Shown piece by piece: positions 1 to 8,504 of a stretch of 64,000 nt of DNA (positions are counted from its first letter, which is position 1; each line of letters opens with the position of its first letter). The DNA is from CAZVVT01 sp964630595 (GTDB lineage Bacteria; Chlamydiota; Chlamydiia; Chlamydiales; VFKH01). Where the stretch lies: NCBI GenBank assembly GCA_964630595.1, contig CAZVVT010000001.1:496001-560000 (forward strand). The letters run 5' to 3'. The notes under the pieces were generated by a model, which was not told the origin of the DNA, ran no database searches, and worked only from the letters and a program-made list of their open reading frames with translations. Made by a program: the position numbers and the translations under genes.

Positions 1-399
1 CAGCGCCATGCCCACGGCGTGGCCCACGCCCTGCCCCAAAGGACCCGTCGTTGTTTCCACTCCGTCCGTATCCCCCTTTTCGGGATGCCCCGGTGTCTGT
101 GAGTGGAGCTGCCGAAAATGCTTCAGCTCATCAAGAGATAATTTGAACCCGCTCAGGTGGAGGCAGGAGTAGAGCAGCATCGAACCGTGACCGGCCGACA
201 AGACAAAGCGATCACGCCCCAGCCAGTGAGAATTTTTGGGATTGTGCCGCAAGAATTGGCCGTACAAATAGGCGCCGAACTCTGCGCATCCCATGGGCAG
301 GCCCGGATGACCGGAATTGGCTTTCTGCACCCCATCCATCGACAGACCGCGGATCGTTTGGGCAATTTTTGTCAGGCTTTTCTTTAACTCGTTATCCAT
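1..399 (-). CDS. tkt: Transketolase, N-terminal part (cut by window edge)
   Basis: Reading the minus strand from the ATG at 397-399 gives 133 codons open to the window edge. The product begins MDNELKKSLTKIAQTIRGLS and contains NSGHPGLPMG, the start of the thiamine-diphosphate domain, then SAGHGSMLLYS, TPGHPE and a final GPLGQGVGHAVGMAL segment, all standard transketolase N-terminal motifs. The enzyme moves two-carbon units in the non-oxidative pentose phosphate pathway. The gene diverges from the plus-strand ORF at 439. Transketolase beside alaS and mfd matches the chlamydial gene order as I remember it. The remaining roughly 500 residues lie outside the window. Confidence 0.93.
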   Translation of the reverse strand, partial: MDNELKKSLTKIAQTIRGLSMDGVQKANSGHPGLPMGCAEFGAYLYGQFLRHNPKNSHWLGRDRFVLSAGHGSMLLYSCLHLSGFKLSLDELKHFRQLHSQTPGHPEKGDTDGVETTTGPLGQGVGHAVGMAL

Positions 400-409
400 A
401 TTGACCCGA

Positions 410-438
410 TTGTACCGCTTGTTCCATTTTCGTATGTA
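410..438 (+). promoter_or_regulatory. Possible sigma70-like promoter
   Basis: TTGTAC (410-415) and TATGTA (433-438) are separated by 17 bases in the short tkt/ORF divergent gap. The -10 abuts the ATG at 439, so if the promoter is real the upstream ORF must start further downstream, or the promoter serves alaS. Weak evidence. Confidence 0.25.
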
Positions 439-1329
439 ATGGTTGCGCCAGTCTTCTCTTCAGGAGCTCAAGTAGGAATCCAGCTCTTCTTCCGCGCCCA
501 TCGCGTGGCGCGATTGACCTTTCTCACAGAGCGGGTGACGCGCTCGGGCGGGCAGTTTGGCGCTTTTATTGCCGGCCACCTGCTCGACTTAACCCTGGGC
601 AACTATCGCGCCGTTCGCCTTACAGCACGCGTCATCGCCGCTTCGCGCGCACTCGTCGGTGCCTCAAAAGCATGCTGCGAGTACCACAAAGCCCTCACCG
701 TCTTCCACAAAGCGCTGCGCCCCGAAAAAATCTGGCTTCCCAGCTCGCACATTCCCCCATCGCGGTTTGGACCGCAAACCGCTCGCTTCCTCAACCGCAT
801 CATCGATACAACAAGAGAGGTGATGGCTGCTTTGTGGCAGGTGGTGGTGGCCCTGGCCCGTTTGAGCTCTCATCTGGTAGCTCTCGTGAATGTCTTCCGC
901 AATGATGAGGAGGTGATCCATGAACAGGTGCAGGAGATCTTCACCAACTGCGCCGACCTCTACCAAGAGATTGCCGATTACAAGAAATGGGCAGCAGAGA
1001 GTCTCTACCTCATCGGCATTGCAGACCGAACGGCTATTTTTATGCGAATTATGCAGCTGATCACGCGCAAAGCCGATCACGACAAGATTGTGGGAAGGCT
1101 GCACCCGGTGGCCCGAGCCACCCCCATTCCGCGCACAGCTGGCTCGACGCGTCAGATGGAGGAGGCGACGAGAAAACTGCAAGCCTGGTATGCTAGACGG
1201 GCAACTTTAACCGGGCCCCTTTATGGACAACCACCCCTTCTCGCAGGAAATCCGTCGCAATTTTCTCGATTTCTTTCGAGCCCAGGGACACGCGGTCCTG
1301 CCCTCCTCGCCGACCATCCCGCACGATGA
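439..1329 (+). CDS. Hypothetical helical protein overlapping alaS
   Basis: An open frame of 296 codons lies between tkt and alaS. Residues 30-240 read like a real, helix-rich protein (for example VMAALWQVVVALARLSSHLV, and charged stretches such as DEEVIHEQVQEIFTNCADL) and no better frame covers 440-1200. No family recognised. The last 36 codons overlap the start of alaS by 107 bases and look unlike the rest (Pro/Arg/Ser-rich), so either the genes truly overlap or the natural stop was lost or displaced by a frameshift near 1200. The start is uncertain because a possible -10 element directly precedes the ATG. Confidence 0.5.
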   Translation: MVAPVFSSGAQVGIQLFFRAHRVARLTFLTERVTRSGGQFGAFIAGHLLDLTLGNYRAVRLTARVIAASRALVGASKACCEYHKALTVFHKALRPEKIWLPSSHIPPSRFGPQTARFLNRIIDTTREVMAALWQVVVALARLSSHLVALVNVFRNDEEVIHEQVQEIFTNCADLYQEIADYKKWAAESLYLIGIADRTAIFMRIMQLITRKADHDKIVGRLHPVARATPIPRTAGSTRQMEEATRKLQAWYARRATLTGPLYGQPPLLAGNPSQFSRFLSSPGTRGPALLADHPAR

Positions 1330-3799
1330 TCCGACGTTGCTCTTCGCTAACGCGGGGATGAACCAGTTTAAAGATCTCTTTCTCGGTAAAGCTACGGCCG
1401 ACTACACACGCGCAGCGACCTGCCAAAAGTGCATCCGCGGCGGCGGCAAACATAATGACTTAGACAATGTCGGCCACACCTCGCGCCACTTGACCTTCTT
1501 CGAAATGCTGGGGAACTTCTCCTTTGGAGACTACTTCAAGCAAGAGGCCATTGATTGGGCATGGACGCTGACGCGCGACGTCTTCGGCTTTGACCCGAAC
1601 AAAGTCTTCATCACCGTCTTCCGAGAAGACGACGAGGCAGAGGCGATCTGGCGCCGCCATGTGCCAGCAAGCCGCATTGTGCGCATGGACGAGAAGGACA
1701 ACTTCTGGGCGATGGGCGACACCGGCCCCTGCGGTCCCTGCTCTGAGCTCTACTACGACCGCGGCCCTGCCTATGGCAGCGGCACCAGCCCCAAAGATGA
1801 CCCATCGGGCGAGCGCTACCTCGAGTTCTGGAACCTCGTCTTCATGCAGTTCAACAAGAAGAGCGACGGAGTGCAAGAGCGGTTGCCCAAGCCCTCTATC
1901 GACACCGGTGCGGGCTTAGAGCGCGTCATCAGCTTGAAGATGGGCGTCGACTCCGTCTTCCTGACCGACGTTCTGCGCGGCCTCATCGCTCAAGTAGAAA
2001 ACCTCTCCGGCAAGCGCTACAAAGGTCCTACCGACGCTTTGGCCCCCACCTTCCACGTCATCGCCGACCACCTGCGCTCCTTTTCGTTCGCCGTTGCCGA
2101 CGGTGCACGCCCCGGCAATACCGATCGCGGCTACGTTTTGCGCAAACTGCTGCGCCGCGCTGTGCGCTACGGCCGCGGCCTGGGCTTTGAAGCCCCCTTT
2201 ATGGCGCAGGTTCTGCCCCGTTTGATCGATCTCATGGGCGCCGATTATCCTGAGCTCAAGAAGAGCCAGCCGATGATCGCTGAGGTGCTCACGTCAGAGG
2301 AAGAAGCCTTCTTCAAAACGCTCAAACGCGGCGGCAACCTGCTCGCCAGCGTTGTGGAGAGCTCCAAGAAGTCGGGCATCATCTCCGGTGACGACGCTTT
2401 CAAACTCAAAGACACCTATGGCCTGCCCTTTGAGGAGATCGCCCTCATCGCACGCGACACTCACGTGAAGATCGACGAGGGGCGCTACCAAGCGCTCGAG
2501 GCGGAGGCGAAAAGCCGCTCCAAGGCCGCCTCTAAGATGGCCGCTTCTCATATCGACGTCGCTCTGTTCGACGGTGTAAAGCCAACAGAGTTCATCGGTT
2601 ATACAGAGGAGTTTGGCCAAGCAAAGGTCATCGCCATCATCCAAGATGGCGCGCGCGTTTCTGCGCTCACAGCAGGTCAAGAGGGCTCCGTCATTTTGGA
2701 CAAGACGCCCTTCTACGCAGAAAAGGGCGGACAGGTAGGTGACAGCGGCTTTTTGAGCGGCAGCATCGGACGCTTTCATGTGCGCGACACGCAAAGTCCC
2801 GCTCTCGGCGTCGTGGTCCATACCGGCAGGCTAGAGGGCGGAACACTGCAAGTGGGCGACGGCGTCAATGCCGAGATCGACCCTGTGCGCCGCGCAGCGA
2901 TCCGCCGTGCTCATACGGCAACGCACCTGCTGCAGTGGGCGCTGGTGAAAGTGGCAGGCGAACATGTCGCGCAAGCCGGTTCTGTCGTAGAGGCCGATCG
3001 CCTGCGCTTTGACTTCAGCCACAACAAGGCACTTACCGCCGAGCAGCTCCACCAAATCGAGGATCTGGTCAACGCGAAGATCTTGGAGAACAGCGAAGTA
3101 CGTGTCTATGAAAAGGCCTTTGCTGAGATCAAACAAGACCCTTCGATCAAACAATTCTTCGGCGAAAAGTATGGCGCACAGGTACGCGTTGTAGACATCG
3201 ACTTCTCGAAAGAGTTGTGCGGAGGAACGCACGTGGCAGCTACGGGTGACATCGGCTTTTTCCGCATCGGATCGGAGAGCAGCATCGCAGCGGGCGTACG
3301 GCGCATCGAAGCCGCCTGCGGTATGCTGGCGGCTCACGCAGCGCGCGGCGACAAGTCGTTGATCGACTCGATTGCAGAGAAGCTAAAGACAACCAAGATT
3401 GTGGACCGCATCGACCAACTGCTCGAGCAGAACAAAGAGCTCGATAAACAGCTGAAAGGGCTCAAGACGGAAAGTTTGCGCGCACAGGCGCGCGAATTGG
3501 CCAAACAGGGGCGCGTGGTTGTTGCTGAGGTCATCGGTTCTGCCGACGATCTCAAGCTACTCGCTGAGATGCTCACCGTGGACGCTGTGCTGCTCGGCAG
3601 CAAAGTGGATGGACGCTGCTTCTTTGTCGCGAAGAGCAGCAAAGCTTCCGCTCGAGCACTCGTGCAAGAGCTGGCCCCCATTGTAGAGGGCTCCGGCGGC
3701 GGGCGCGATGAGTTTGCGCAAGGCTCCGGCAAAGCGGCCAACCATTTAGGCAAAGCTCTCGATCACGGAAAGGCGTGGCTGACTGCACAAATCGGTTAA
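1223..3799 (+). CDS. alaS: Alanine-tRNA ligase
   Basis: At 858 aa this is the normal length for the enzyme that charges tRNA-Ala. The N-terminal class II catalytic core is plain: EIRRNFLDFFRAQGHAVLPS, NAGMNQFKDLFLG, CQKCIRGGGKHNDLDNVG, and DTGAGLERV near residue 230. The editing domain carries the zinc-site histidines in RRAHTATHLLQWAL and the cysteine in ELCGGTHVAATGDIGFF; a C-terminal oligomerisation/C-Ala region follows with a coiled coil near residue 730. The start at MDNHPFSQEIRRNF matches where family members begin. The stop overlaps the GTG start of mfd by 25 bases, so the two are probably co-transcribed and translationally coupled. Confidence 0.98.
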   Translation: MDNHPFSQEIRRNFLDFFRAQGHAVLPSSPTIPHDDPTLLFANAGMNQFKDLFLGKATADYTRAATCQKCIRGGGKHNDLDNVGHTSRHLTFFEMLGNFSFGDYFKQEAIDWAWTLTRDVFGFDPNKVFITVFREDDEAEAIWRRHVPASRIVRMDEKDNFWAMGDTGPCGPCSELYYDRGPAYGSGTSPKDDPSGERYLEFWNLVFMQFNKKSDGVQERLPKPSIDTGAGLERVISLKMGVDSVFLTDVLRGLIAQVENLSGKRYKGPTDALAPTFHVIADHLRSFSFAVADGARPGNTDRGYVLRKLLRRAVRYGRGLGFEAPFMAQVLPRLIDLMGADYPELKKSQPMIAEVLTSEEEAFFKTLKRGGNLLASVVESSKKSGIISGDDAFKLKDTYGLPFEEIALIARDTHVKIDEGRYQALEAEAKSRSKAASKMAASHIDVALFDGVKPTEFIGYTEEFGQAKVIAIIQDGARVSALTAGQEGSVILDKTPFYAEKGGQVGDSGFLSGSIGRFHVRDTQSPALGVVVHTGRLEGGTLQVGDGVNAEIDPVRRAAIRRAHTATHLLQWALVKVAGEHVAQAGSVVEADRLRFDFSHNKALTAEQLHQIEDLVNAKILENSEVRVYEKAFAEIKQDPSIKQFFGEKYGAQVRVVDIDFSKELCGGTHVAATGDIGFFRIGSESSIAAGVRRIEAACGMLAAHAARGDKSLIDSIAEKLKTTKIVDRIDQLLEQNKELDKQLKGLKTESLRAQARELAKQGRVVVAEVIGSADDLKLLAEMLTVDAVLLGSKVDGRCFFVAKSSKASARALVQELAPIVEGSGGGRDEFAQGSGKAANHLGKALDHGKAWLTAQIG

Positions 3800-6700
3800 C
3801 CCGAACCGCCCTCCCCAAAGGCAGCTGCTTACTACAACAGCTGCCCTTCTCGGCAAAAGCATTTCTCCTCAGCTCCTGGGAAGAGACGCTCTTTGTCATT
3901 ACCCCCGCCGGTAAAGAAGATCTGCTCGCACAGGAGATTGCTGCTTTTTCTGCACGCAAGACGCTGGTTGTGCCCGCCGAAGAGGAGGATGACCCCGACT
4001 CCCTCGGACGCCGCTTAGAGGCCATTGCCGCACTCGCAGAGGCCGATGGCCCTCTCATCGTCATCGCCTCTCCTCAATCCGCCTGCAGCAACGCCCCCTC
4101 ACTCGACCAGCTGGTCAACACAACCCTTACGCTCCGCGTTGGTCAAAAAATTTCTTTAACCAAAGTGGAAAAAGAGCTCATCGCTCTTGGGTATATTCCC
4201 ACAGAGCTGGTCTCGGAAAAACAGGAAATGGCTCTGCGCGGTGGGATCATCGACTGCTTTGCGATCAACTCTCCCGCTCCTTTCCGCATCGAGTGGTGGG
4301 GCGACGAGATCGCCTCGATCCGCTCTTTTGACCCCGGCAATCAAAAGTCACTGGAGAAACGACAAGAGTGCACGCTGGTGGGCAAAGCGCAGAAAAGCAC
4401 CGGCACGCTCACCGACTACTTTTCAGGGCCGACCGTCTTTGACGATCTGGTCACCATAGAAGATCTCGTTGTGCAGTTCTTTGGCTCTACAGATCCCCTC
4501 AAAGCCTTTCTCAAAAATGCCATCTTCTTTTCCGAAGAGCCCATCTCGCAGATTTCCGACTCCTACACGAAGGGCGGCAAGGTGGTTTTCCAGTGGCTGG
4601 GCGAGACCATTCATGCAGAGGCACTGCCCTGCAGCCTTTTTGCCGTGCCCGACCTCGAAACCCTGTTAGACGAAAAGGTCGATTGCTGGTTTGCCACAAG
4701 CAACGAATCGGACATCGCGCTCATTCAAAAGCAAGCGCCCCATGCGCACTTCTTTTCGGCACGACTGGAAACGGGCTTTTATGACCCTGCAGCTCATCTT
4801 GCGCTGATTCCCAGCCATTTCATCACCCATCGCAAATTTCTCACGCGCCGTGAAAACCGCTTCGTCACTTCCACGCCCGCCTCCGACTTGCTCCACCTGG
4901 AAAATGGCGACCTCGTAGTGCACCTACAGCACGGCATCGGCAAGTACCGCGGTGTGGAGACACGCCCGAACCATTTAGGAATTGCCTCGGAGTTTTTTGC
5001 CCTAGAGTATGCGGGAGGGGCAAAATGCCTTGTTCCCATTGACCGCGCTTGGGAATTAACGCGCTATGTCGGCGATGGTGACTCTAACGCCCCTCTGCAT
5101 GAGATCGGCAACAACAAATGGTCGAAGCAAAAGGCCAAAAGCCTCACCGCCATCAACGTCTTTGCTAAACAGCTTGTGGACTCTACGGCGGCACGCTCAA
5201 TCTCGACAAAAGAGGGGTGCGCTACCGATTCTGCCCTGATGCAGCAGTTTGAACGGGACTTTCCCTACACAGCCACCGATGATCAGCTGCACGCCATCGA
5301 CGCCATCAAACAAGATCTGTGCTCCAAGGCCTGCATGGACCGCCTCATTGCAGGAGATGTCGGCTTTGGAAAAACCGAAGTGGCCATGCGCGCAGCCTTT
5401 AAGGCCGTTGTCGATGGGGGCAAACAGGTAGTTGTCCTGGCGCCCACAACGATCTTGACCCTGCAGCACTTTGAGAGCTTTACCCAGCGTATGGCGGGCT
5501 TTCCCGTACGTGTGGGGCAGATTTCGCGCTTCGTCAAAAACCACAAAGCGATCTTGGCCGATGTTGCCGCAGGAAAGATCGACATCATCATCGGCACCCA
5601 CCGTCTCTTGAGCGATGATGTAGTATTCAAAAACTTAGGGTTACTGATCATCGACGAAGAGCAGCGCTTCGGTGTAAAAGCCAAAGAGAAGCTGCGCGCG
5701 CTGAAAGAGGCCTCTATCGATTGTCTCTCGCTTTCGGCCACCCCCATTCCGCGCACGCTCTACTTATCGCTTGCAGGAGCGCGAGAGCTCTCCACCATCA
5801 ACACACCGCCGCACGATCGCATACCGATTCGTACACTCATCGAGGAAGATGAGGACGAAACCATCCGCGTGGCTCTCCTGCGAGAGCTGGGTCGCGGTGG
5901 ACAGGCCTTCTTCATCCACAATCGCGTAGAGACCATTGCAGGGGCGAAAACGCGCATTGAAACGCTTGTGCCACAAGCCAAAGTGCTGATTGCTCATGGG
6001 CAGATGGATAGCGAAGCTATCGACGAGGTCTTCCACGCCTTTAAAAATGGCGCCGCCAATGTCTTGCTGGCCACCAGCATCATTGAGAATGGCATCGACA
6101 TTCCCAACGCCAACACGATTCTCATCGACCGTGCCGACCGCTTTGGCTTAAGCGAACTGCACCAATTGCGCGGCCGCGTGGGCCGGTGGAACAAGAAGGC
6201 GTGGTGCTACTTCCTCATTCCCAAACAACAAGCGCTTTCGGAAATCGCCTACCAGCGACTAGAGGCGATTGCCAATGCCACCGGCTTGGGAGCTGGACTC
6301 AAGATTGCCATGCGCGACTTGGAGATCCGCGGCGCCGGTAATCTGATCGGCACCGAACAGTCCGGTCATATGGCGAGCATCGGTTTCCACCTCTACTGCA
6401 AGCTGCTCAAAAAGGCCGTAGACCATCTCCACGGCCACGAAGCGGCCGATCTGCCCGATGTGCGCCTCGACCTCAAGATCGATGCGCGCCTGCCGGCTTC
6501 TTATATCGACGCGCAATCGCTGCGTCTCGAAATCTACCAGCGCACAGGTAGCGCCAGCTCTCTAGAAGAAATCGATGCACTCTTCACTGAAATTGAAGAC
6601 CGCTTCGGCAAGCTGCCTCTCGAAGCGCAATGGCTCAAAACCCTAACACGCCTGCGTGTACGCGCAGCACTGGCCGGTGTTACCTTCATCCGCCAGGGGG

Positions 6701-6819
6701 AAAACTCTCTTCTTATCGAATCGGAAAAAGCGAACTCGAAAACCAGCCGCACCGTGCTCTTCAAGGCGCCGAAAACGCCCCTGGAGTATGAGGCAGCGGT
6801 TTGTCAAAACGTAGCGTAG
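3775..6819 (+). CDS. mfd: Transcription-repair coupling factor
   Basis: This 1014-aa SF2 translocase displaces RNA polymerase stalled at DNA damage and recruits UvrAB. Seen in order: a degenerate UvrB-like N-terminal region; the RNAP-interacting domain (NGDLVVHLQHGIGKYRGVET near residue 375); helicase motifs GDVGFGKTEVAMRA (Walker A), IIDEEQRFGVKAKEK (DEEQ), LSATPIPRTLYLSLAG, ATSIIENGIDIPNANTI, and LHQLRGRVGRWNKKAWCYF; then the TRCF C-terminal domain. It is about 70-100 residues shorter than most Mfd proteins, the loss being N-terminal. The GTG start lies inside alaS, giving a 25-base overlap. The 3' end overlaps the convergent gene at 6761 by 59 bases. Confidence 0.97.
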   Translation: MADCTNRLTRTALPKGSCLLQQLPFSAKAFLLSSWEETLFVITPAGKEDLLAQEIAAFSARKTLVVPAEEEDDPDSLGRRLEAIAALAEADGPLIVIASPQSACSNAPSLDQLVNTTLTLRVGQKISLTKVEKELIALGYIPTELVSEKQEMALRGGIIDCFAINSPAPFRIEWWGDEIASIRSFDPGNQKSLEKRQECTLVGKAQKSTGTLTDYFSGPTVFDDLVTIEDLVVQFFGSTDPLKAFLKNAIFFSEEPISQISDSYTKGGKVVFQWLGETIHAEALPCSLFAVPDLETLLDEKVDCWFATSNESDIALIQKQAPHAHFFSARLETGFYDPAAHLALIPSHFITHRKFLTRRENRFVTSTPASDLLHLENGDLVVHLQHGIGKYRGVETRPNHLGIASEFFALEYAGGAKCLVPIDRAWELTRYVGDGDSNAPLHEIGNNKWSKQKAKSLTAINVFAKQLVDSTAARSISTKEGCATDSALMQQFERDFPYTATDDQLHAIDAIKQDLCSKACMDRLIAGDVGFGKTEVAMRAAFKAVVDGGKQVVVLAPTTILTLQHFESFTQRMAGFPVRVGQISRFVKNHKAILADVAAGKIDIIIGTHRLLSDDVVFKNLGLLIIDEEQRFGVKAKEKLRALKEASIDCLSLSATPIPRTLYLSLAGARELSTINTPPHDRIPIRTLIEEDEDETIRVALLRELGRGGQAFFIHNRVETIAGAKTRIETLVPQAKVLIAHGQMDSEAIDEVFHAFKNGAANVLLATSIIENGIDIPNANTILIDRADRFGLSELHQLRGRVGRWNKKAWCYFLIPKQQALSEIAYQRLEAIANATGLGAGLKIAMRDLEIRGAGNLIGTEQSGHMASIGFHLYCKLLKKAVDHLHGHEAADLPDVRLDLKIDARLPASYIDAQSLRLEIYQRTGSASSLEEIDALFTEIEDRFGKLPLEAQWLKTLTRLRVRAALAGVTFIRQGENSLLIESEKANSKTSRTVLFKAPKTPLEYEAAVCQNVA

Positions 6820-7636
6820 CCCCTTGAGGAGTCAGGCGCAGATCAAGAAGACGCTCTACGACACCGGGCTCTCTACCTAAGGGAAGCCGAATGTCACGCT
6901 GTACGGAAAAGGTCGGGCGAGAGCCTCTTTGATCGATGATCAGCGCATCGCGAATGATCTTTTGCTCACCGACAATGTAGACACCCAGGTTTGATTGCAC
7001 CATCGATAGGACATCAACGGCGCTGTTCTGCATCAACCCTCCCATCGCGAGCAGCAACTCCCTACTCGCCCCTCCGGCCAATTTCACCGCCGTCTGGAAG
7101 AATTCCTCGGGCGCAAGAGTGCGCTCACCATGTTCTGTGCGCACGATGATCACTCTGGTGGCTCGGTCACGACCTAAGTCGCGCACCAGCTGATCAGGAA
7201 CTTCCACTGCGCCGATGCGGGCCCTGGGCCCACGCTCCCACTCCGCACGCAAATCCCCCACCGGCTGGCCTACGATTGCGCTCAACTGCCGCCACGAGAA
7301 GGTGACCTCGCCTGCACTCTCCCACGCCTTGCGCACAACCGTAGGAGTAATGCCCAATTTTTCTTGGAAGATTTTCTGCGCCGCTGCACTTAACGGCCCT
7401 CCAGCTGCAATCTGCGCTAGATGCTCTTGCAGCAGAGCCGGCTGCTCCATCGCTTGATCGGCCAGCACCTTTAGGCTCCGCTGCGCACACCTCTCCTCTA
7501 CGGAGAGCCGAGAACCAAACCAACTTTTTACGAGAGCGACAAAGTGTTGGAAGCTCGACAATTTACGCCAGCTACCCTCAGCTGTTAACACCTCACCGCG
7601 CGCAGCGCGCTCTTGCACATCCTCAAACGTAACCAC
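6761..7636 (-). CDS. Paralogue-family protein A (one repeat domain)
   Basis: This 291-aa protein with a GTG start belongs to no family I recognise. Residues 20-75 (FQHFVALVKSWFGSRL, then CAQRSLKVLADQAM and QPALLQEHLAQI) match the N-terminus of the two genes just upstream (B and C): an aromatic/hydrophobic helix followed by a conserved Cys-Ala and a Leu-rich helix. Residues 140-290 contain one copy of a module starting VEVPDQLVRDLGR that occurs twice in protein C. It is the last gene of a minus-strand run (barrel, kinase, amn, C, B, A), 1 base downstream of B, and converges with mfd. No signal peptide or membrane span is visible. A secreted effector is possible but not shown. Confidence 0.8.
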   Translation of the reverse strand: MVTFEDVQERAARGEVLTAEGSWRKLSSFQHFVALVKSWFGSRLSVEERCAQRSLKVLADQAMEQPALLQEHLAQIAAGGPLSAAAQKIFQEKLGITPTVVRKAWESAGEVTFSWRQLSAIVGQPVGDLRAEWERGPRARIGAVEVPDQLVRDLGRDRATRVIIVRTEHGERTLAPEEFFQTAVKLAGGASRELLLAMGGLMQNSAVDVLSMVQSNLGVYIVGEQKIIRDALIIDQRGSRPTFSVQRDIRLPLGREPGVVERLLDLRLTPQGATLRFDKPLPHTPGAFSAP

Positions 7637-7637
7637 T

Positions 7638-8504
7638 TTAAAACCCTATCGTATCTAAATTAGCTGCGAGAATAATGTTATAGCGCGGCGTAAAAGAGAG
7701 ATAGAGTCCATCGGTTGGGCGGCCTTGTGCACTGACCTGCCAAGTAAAGTGCAGATGGCAAAAAGTCTCCGGTTTTTCTCCCTCTCTAAAATGCACTTGC
7801 AAATCCTCGTCTACGCTATGCCGCAATGTCTGCGTTTGAGGGTTGAACGTTACTCGCGTGGAGATACGCTTTCTTTCCCACTCGCCACCGACAGAGTCTC
7901 GCAGAGCACGCAGCACAAGCTCATGGATAGGAGCATCCAATGTTTCCGATTCTCTCATTGCATAGCCGAACCTCTCCTCCTCACCAGCCGCTTCGCCGAG
8001 CTCCTCCCAGCTCAATGCAGAAGCAGGCACGAGGATCTCCAAATCGGCCGCTGCCAAGCGAAATCCCTGTGCGGTCAGGTGAATGTTGGAGGGATGACCG
8101 CTGCGTGCACCATCGACAATCGCCGCAATCGCTACCTCGCCCTCACTGGACTCTCCCGCCTCTTTACGCCTTTCCAGCAAGTGCCACAATCTTCCCGACA
8201 TCGGCCCCTCAATGGCATCTTCAAATAAGATCCGGTTTGCAATCCCTTTGATAAACCCGGACCCCTGTATCTCGCGCAGACGTGCTGCCAGCAGAGAGGG
8301 TGTTTGTAAAGCCACCTCGCGCAGCTCTTTTAGACTGCTCTGCGCGCACTCCATGCGCGGATCATATTTTCTGCGAAACACAAAGCAGCGCACACGCAGC
8401 CATGCGTGACTCAACGCATTCATATGTTTCCAGCCATCGCGGACAGACCAGTGGTCTGCCTGCAGCGACCGTTCGTGAATCTCTTGCAGAGTGGGTATGA
8501 TCAC
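7638..8504 (-). CDS. Paralogue-family protein B
   Basis: A 288-aa protein of unknown function. Its first 80 residues align by eye with proteins A and C: a Trp-containing amphipathic helix (HMNALSHAWLRVRCFVF), then ECAQSSLKELREVAL and TPSLLAARLREIQG. The rest (residues 100-288) has acidic helices (GELGEAAGEEERFGYAM-like) and beta-rich segments ending SFTPRYNIILAANLDTIGF, and lacks a clear copy of the VxVPDQ module. The GTG start overlaps the TGA stop of gene C in a GTGA junction, so the two are translationally coupled. Gene A follows after 1 base. Confidence 0.8.
   Translation of the reverse strand: MIIPTLQEIHERSLQADHWSVRDGWKHMNALSHAWLRVRCFVFRRKYDPRMECAQSSLKELREVALQTPSLLAARLREIQGSGFIKGIANRILFEDAIEGPMSGRLWHLLERRKEAGESSEGEVAIAAIVDGARSGHPSNIHLTAQGFRLAAADLEILVPASALSWEELGEAAGEEERFGYAMRESETLDAPIHELVLRALRDSVGGEWERKRISTRVTFNPQTQTLRHSVDEDLQVHFREGEKPETFCHLHFTWQVSAQGRPTDGLYLSFTPRYNIILAANLDTIGF

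Noticed and set aside
2294..3337. Two long minus-strand frames opposite alaS
   Set aside because: alaS is unambiguous here and codon bias opens the antisense frames; the translations show no domain-like order.
3573..4064. Minus-strand 163-codon frame across the alaS/mfd junction
   Set aside because: Ser/Arg-rich antisense translation with no features, fully covered by two real genes.
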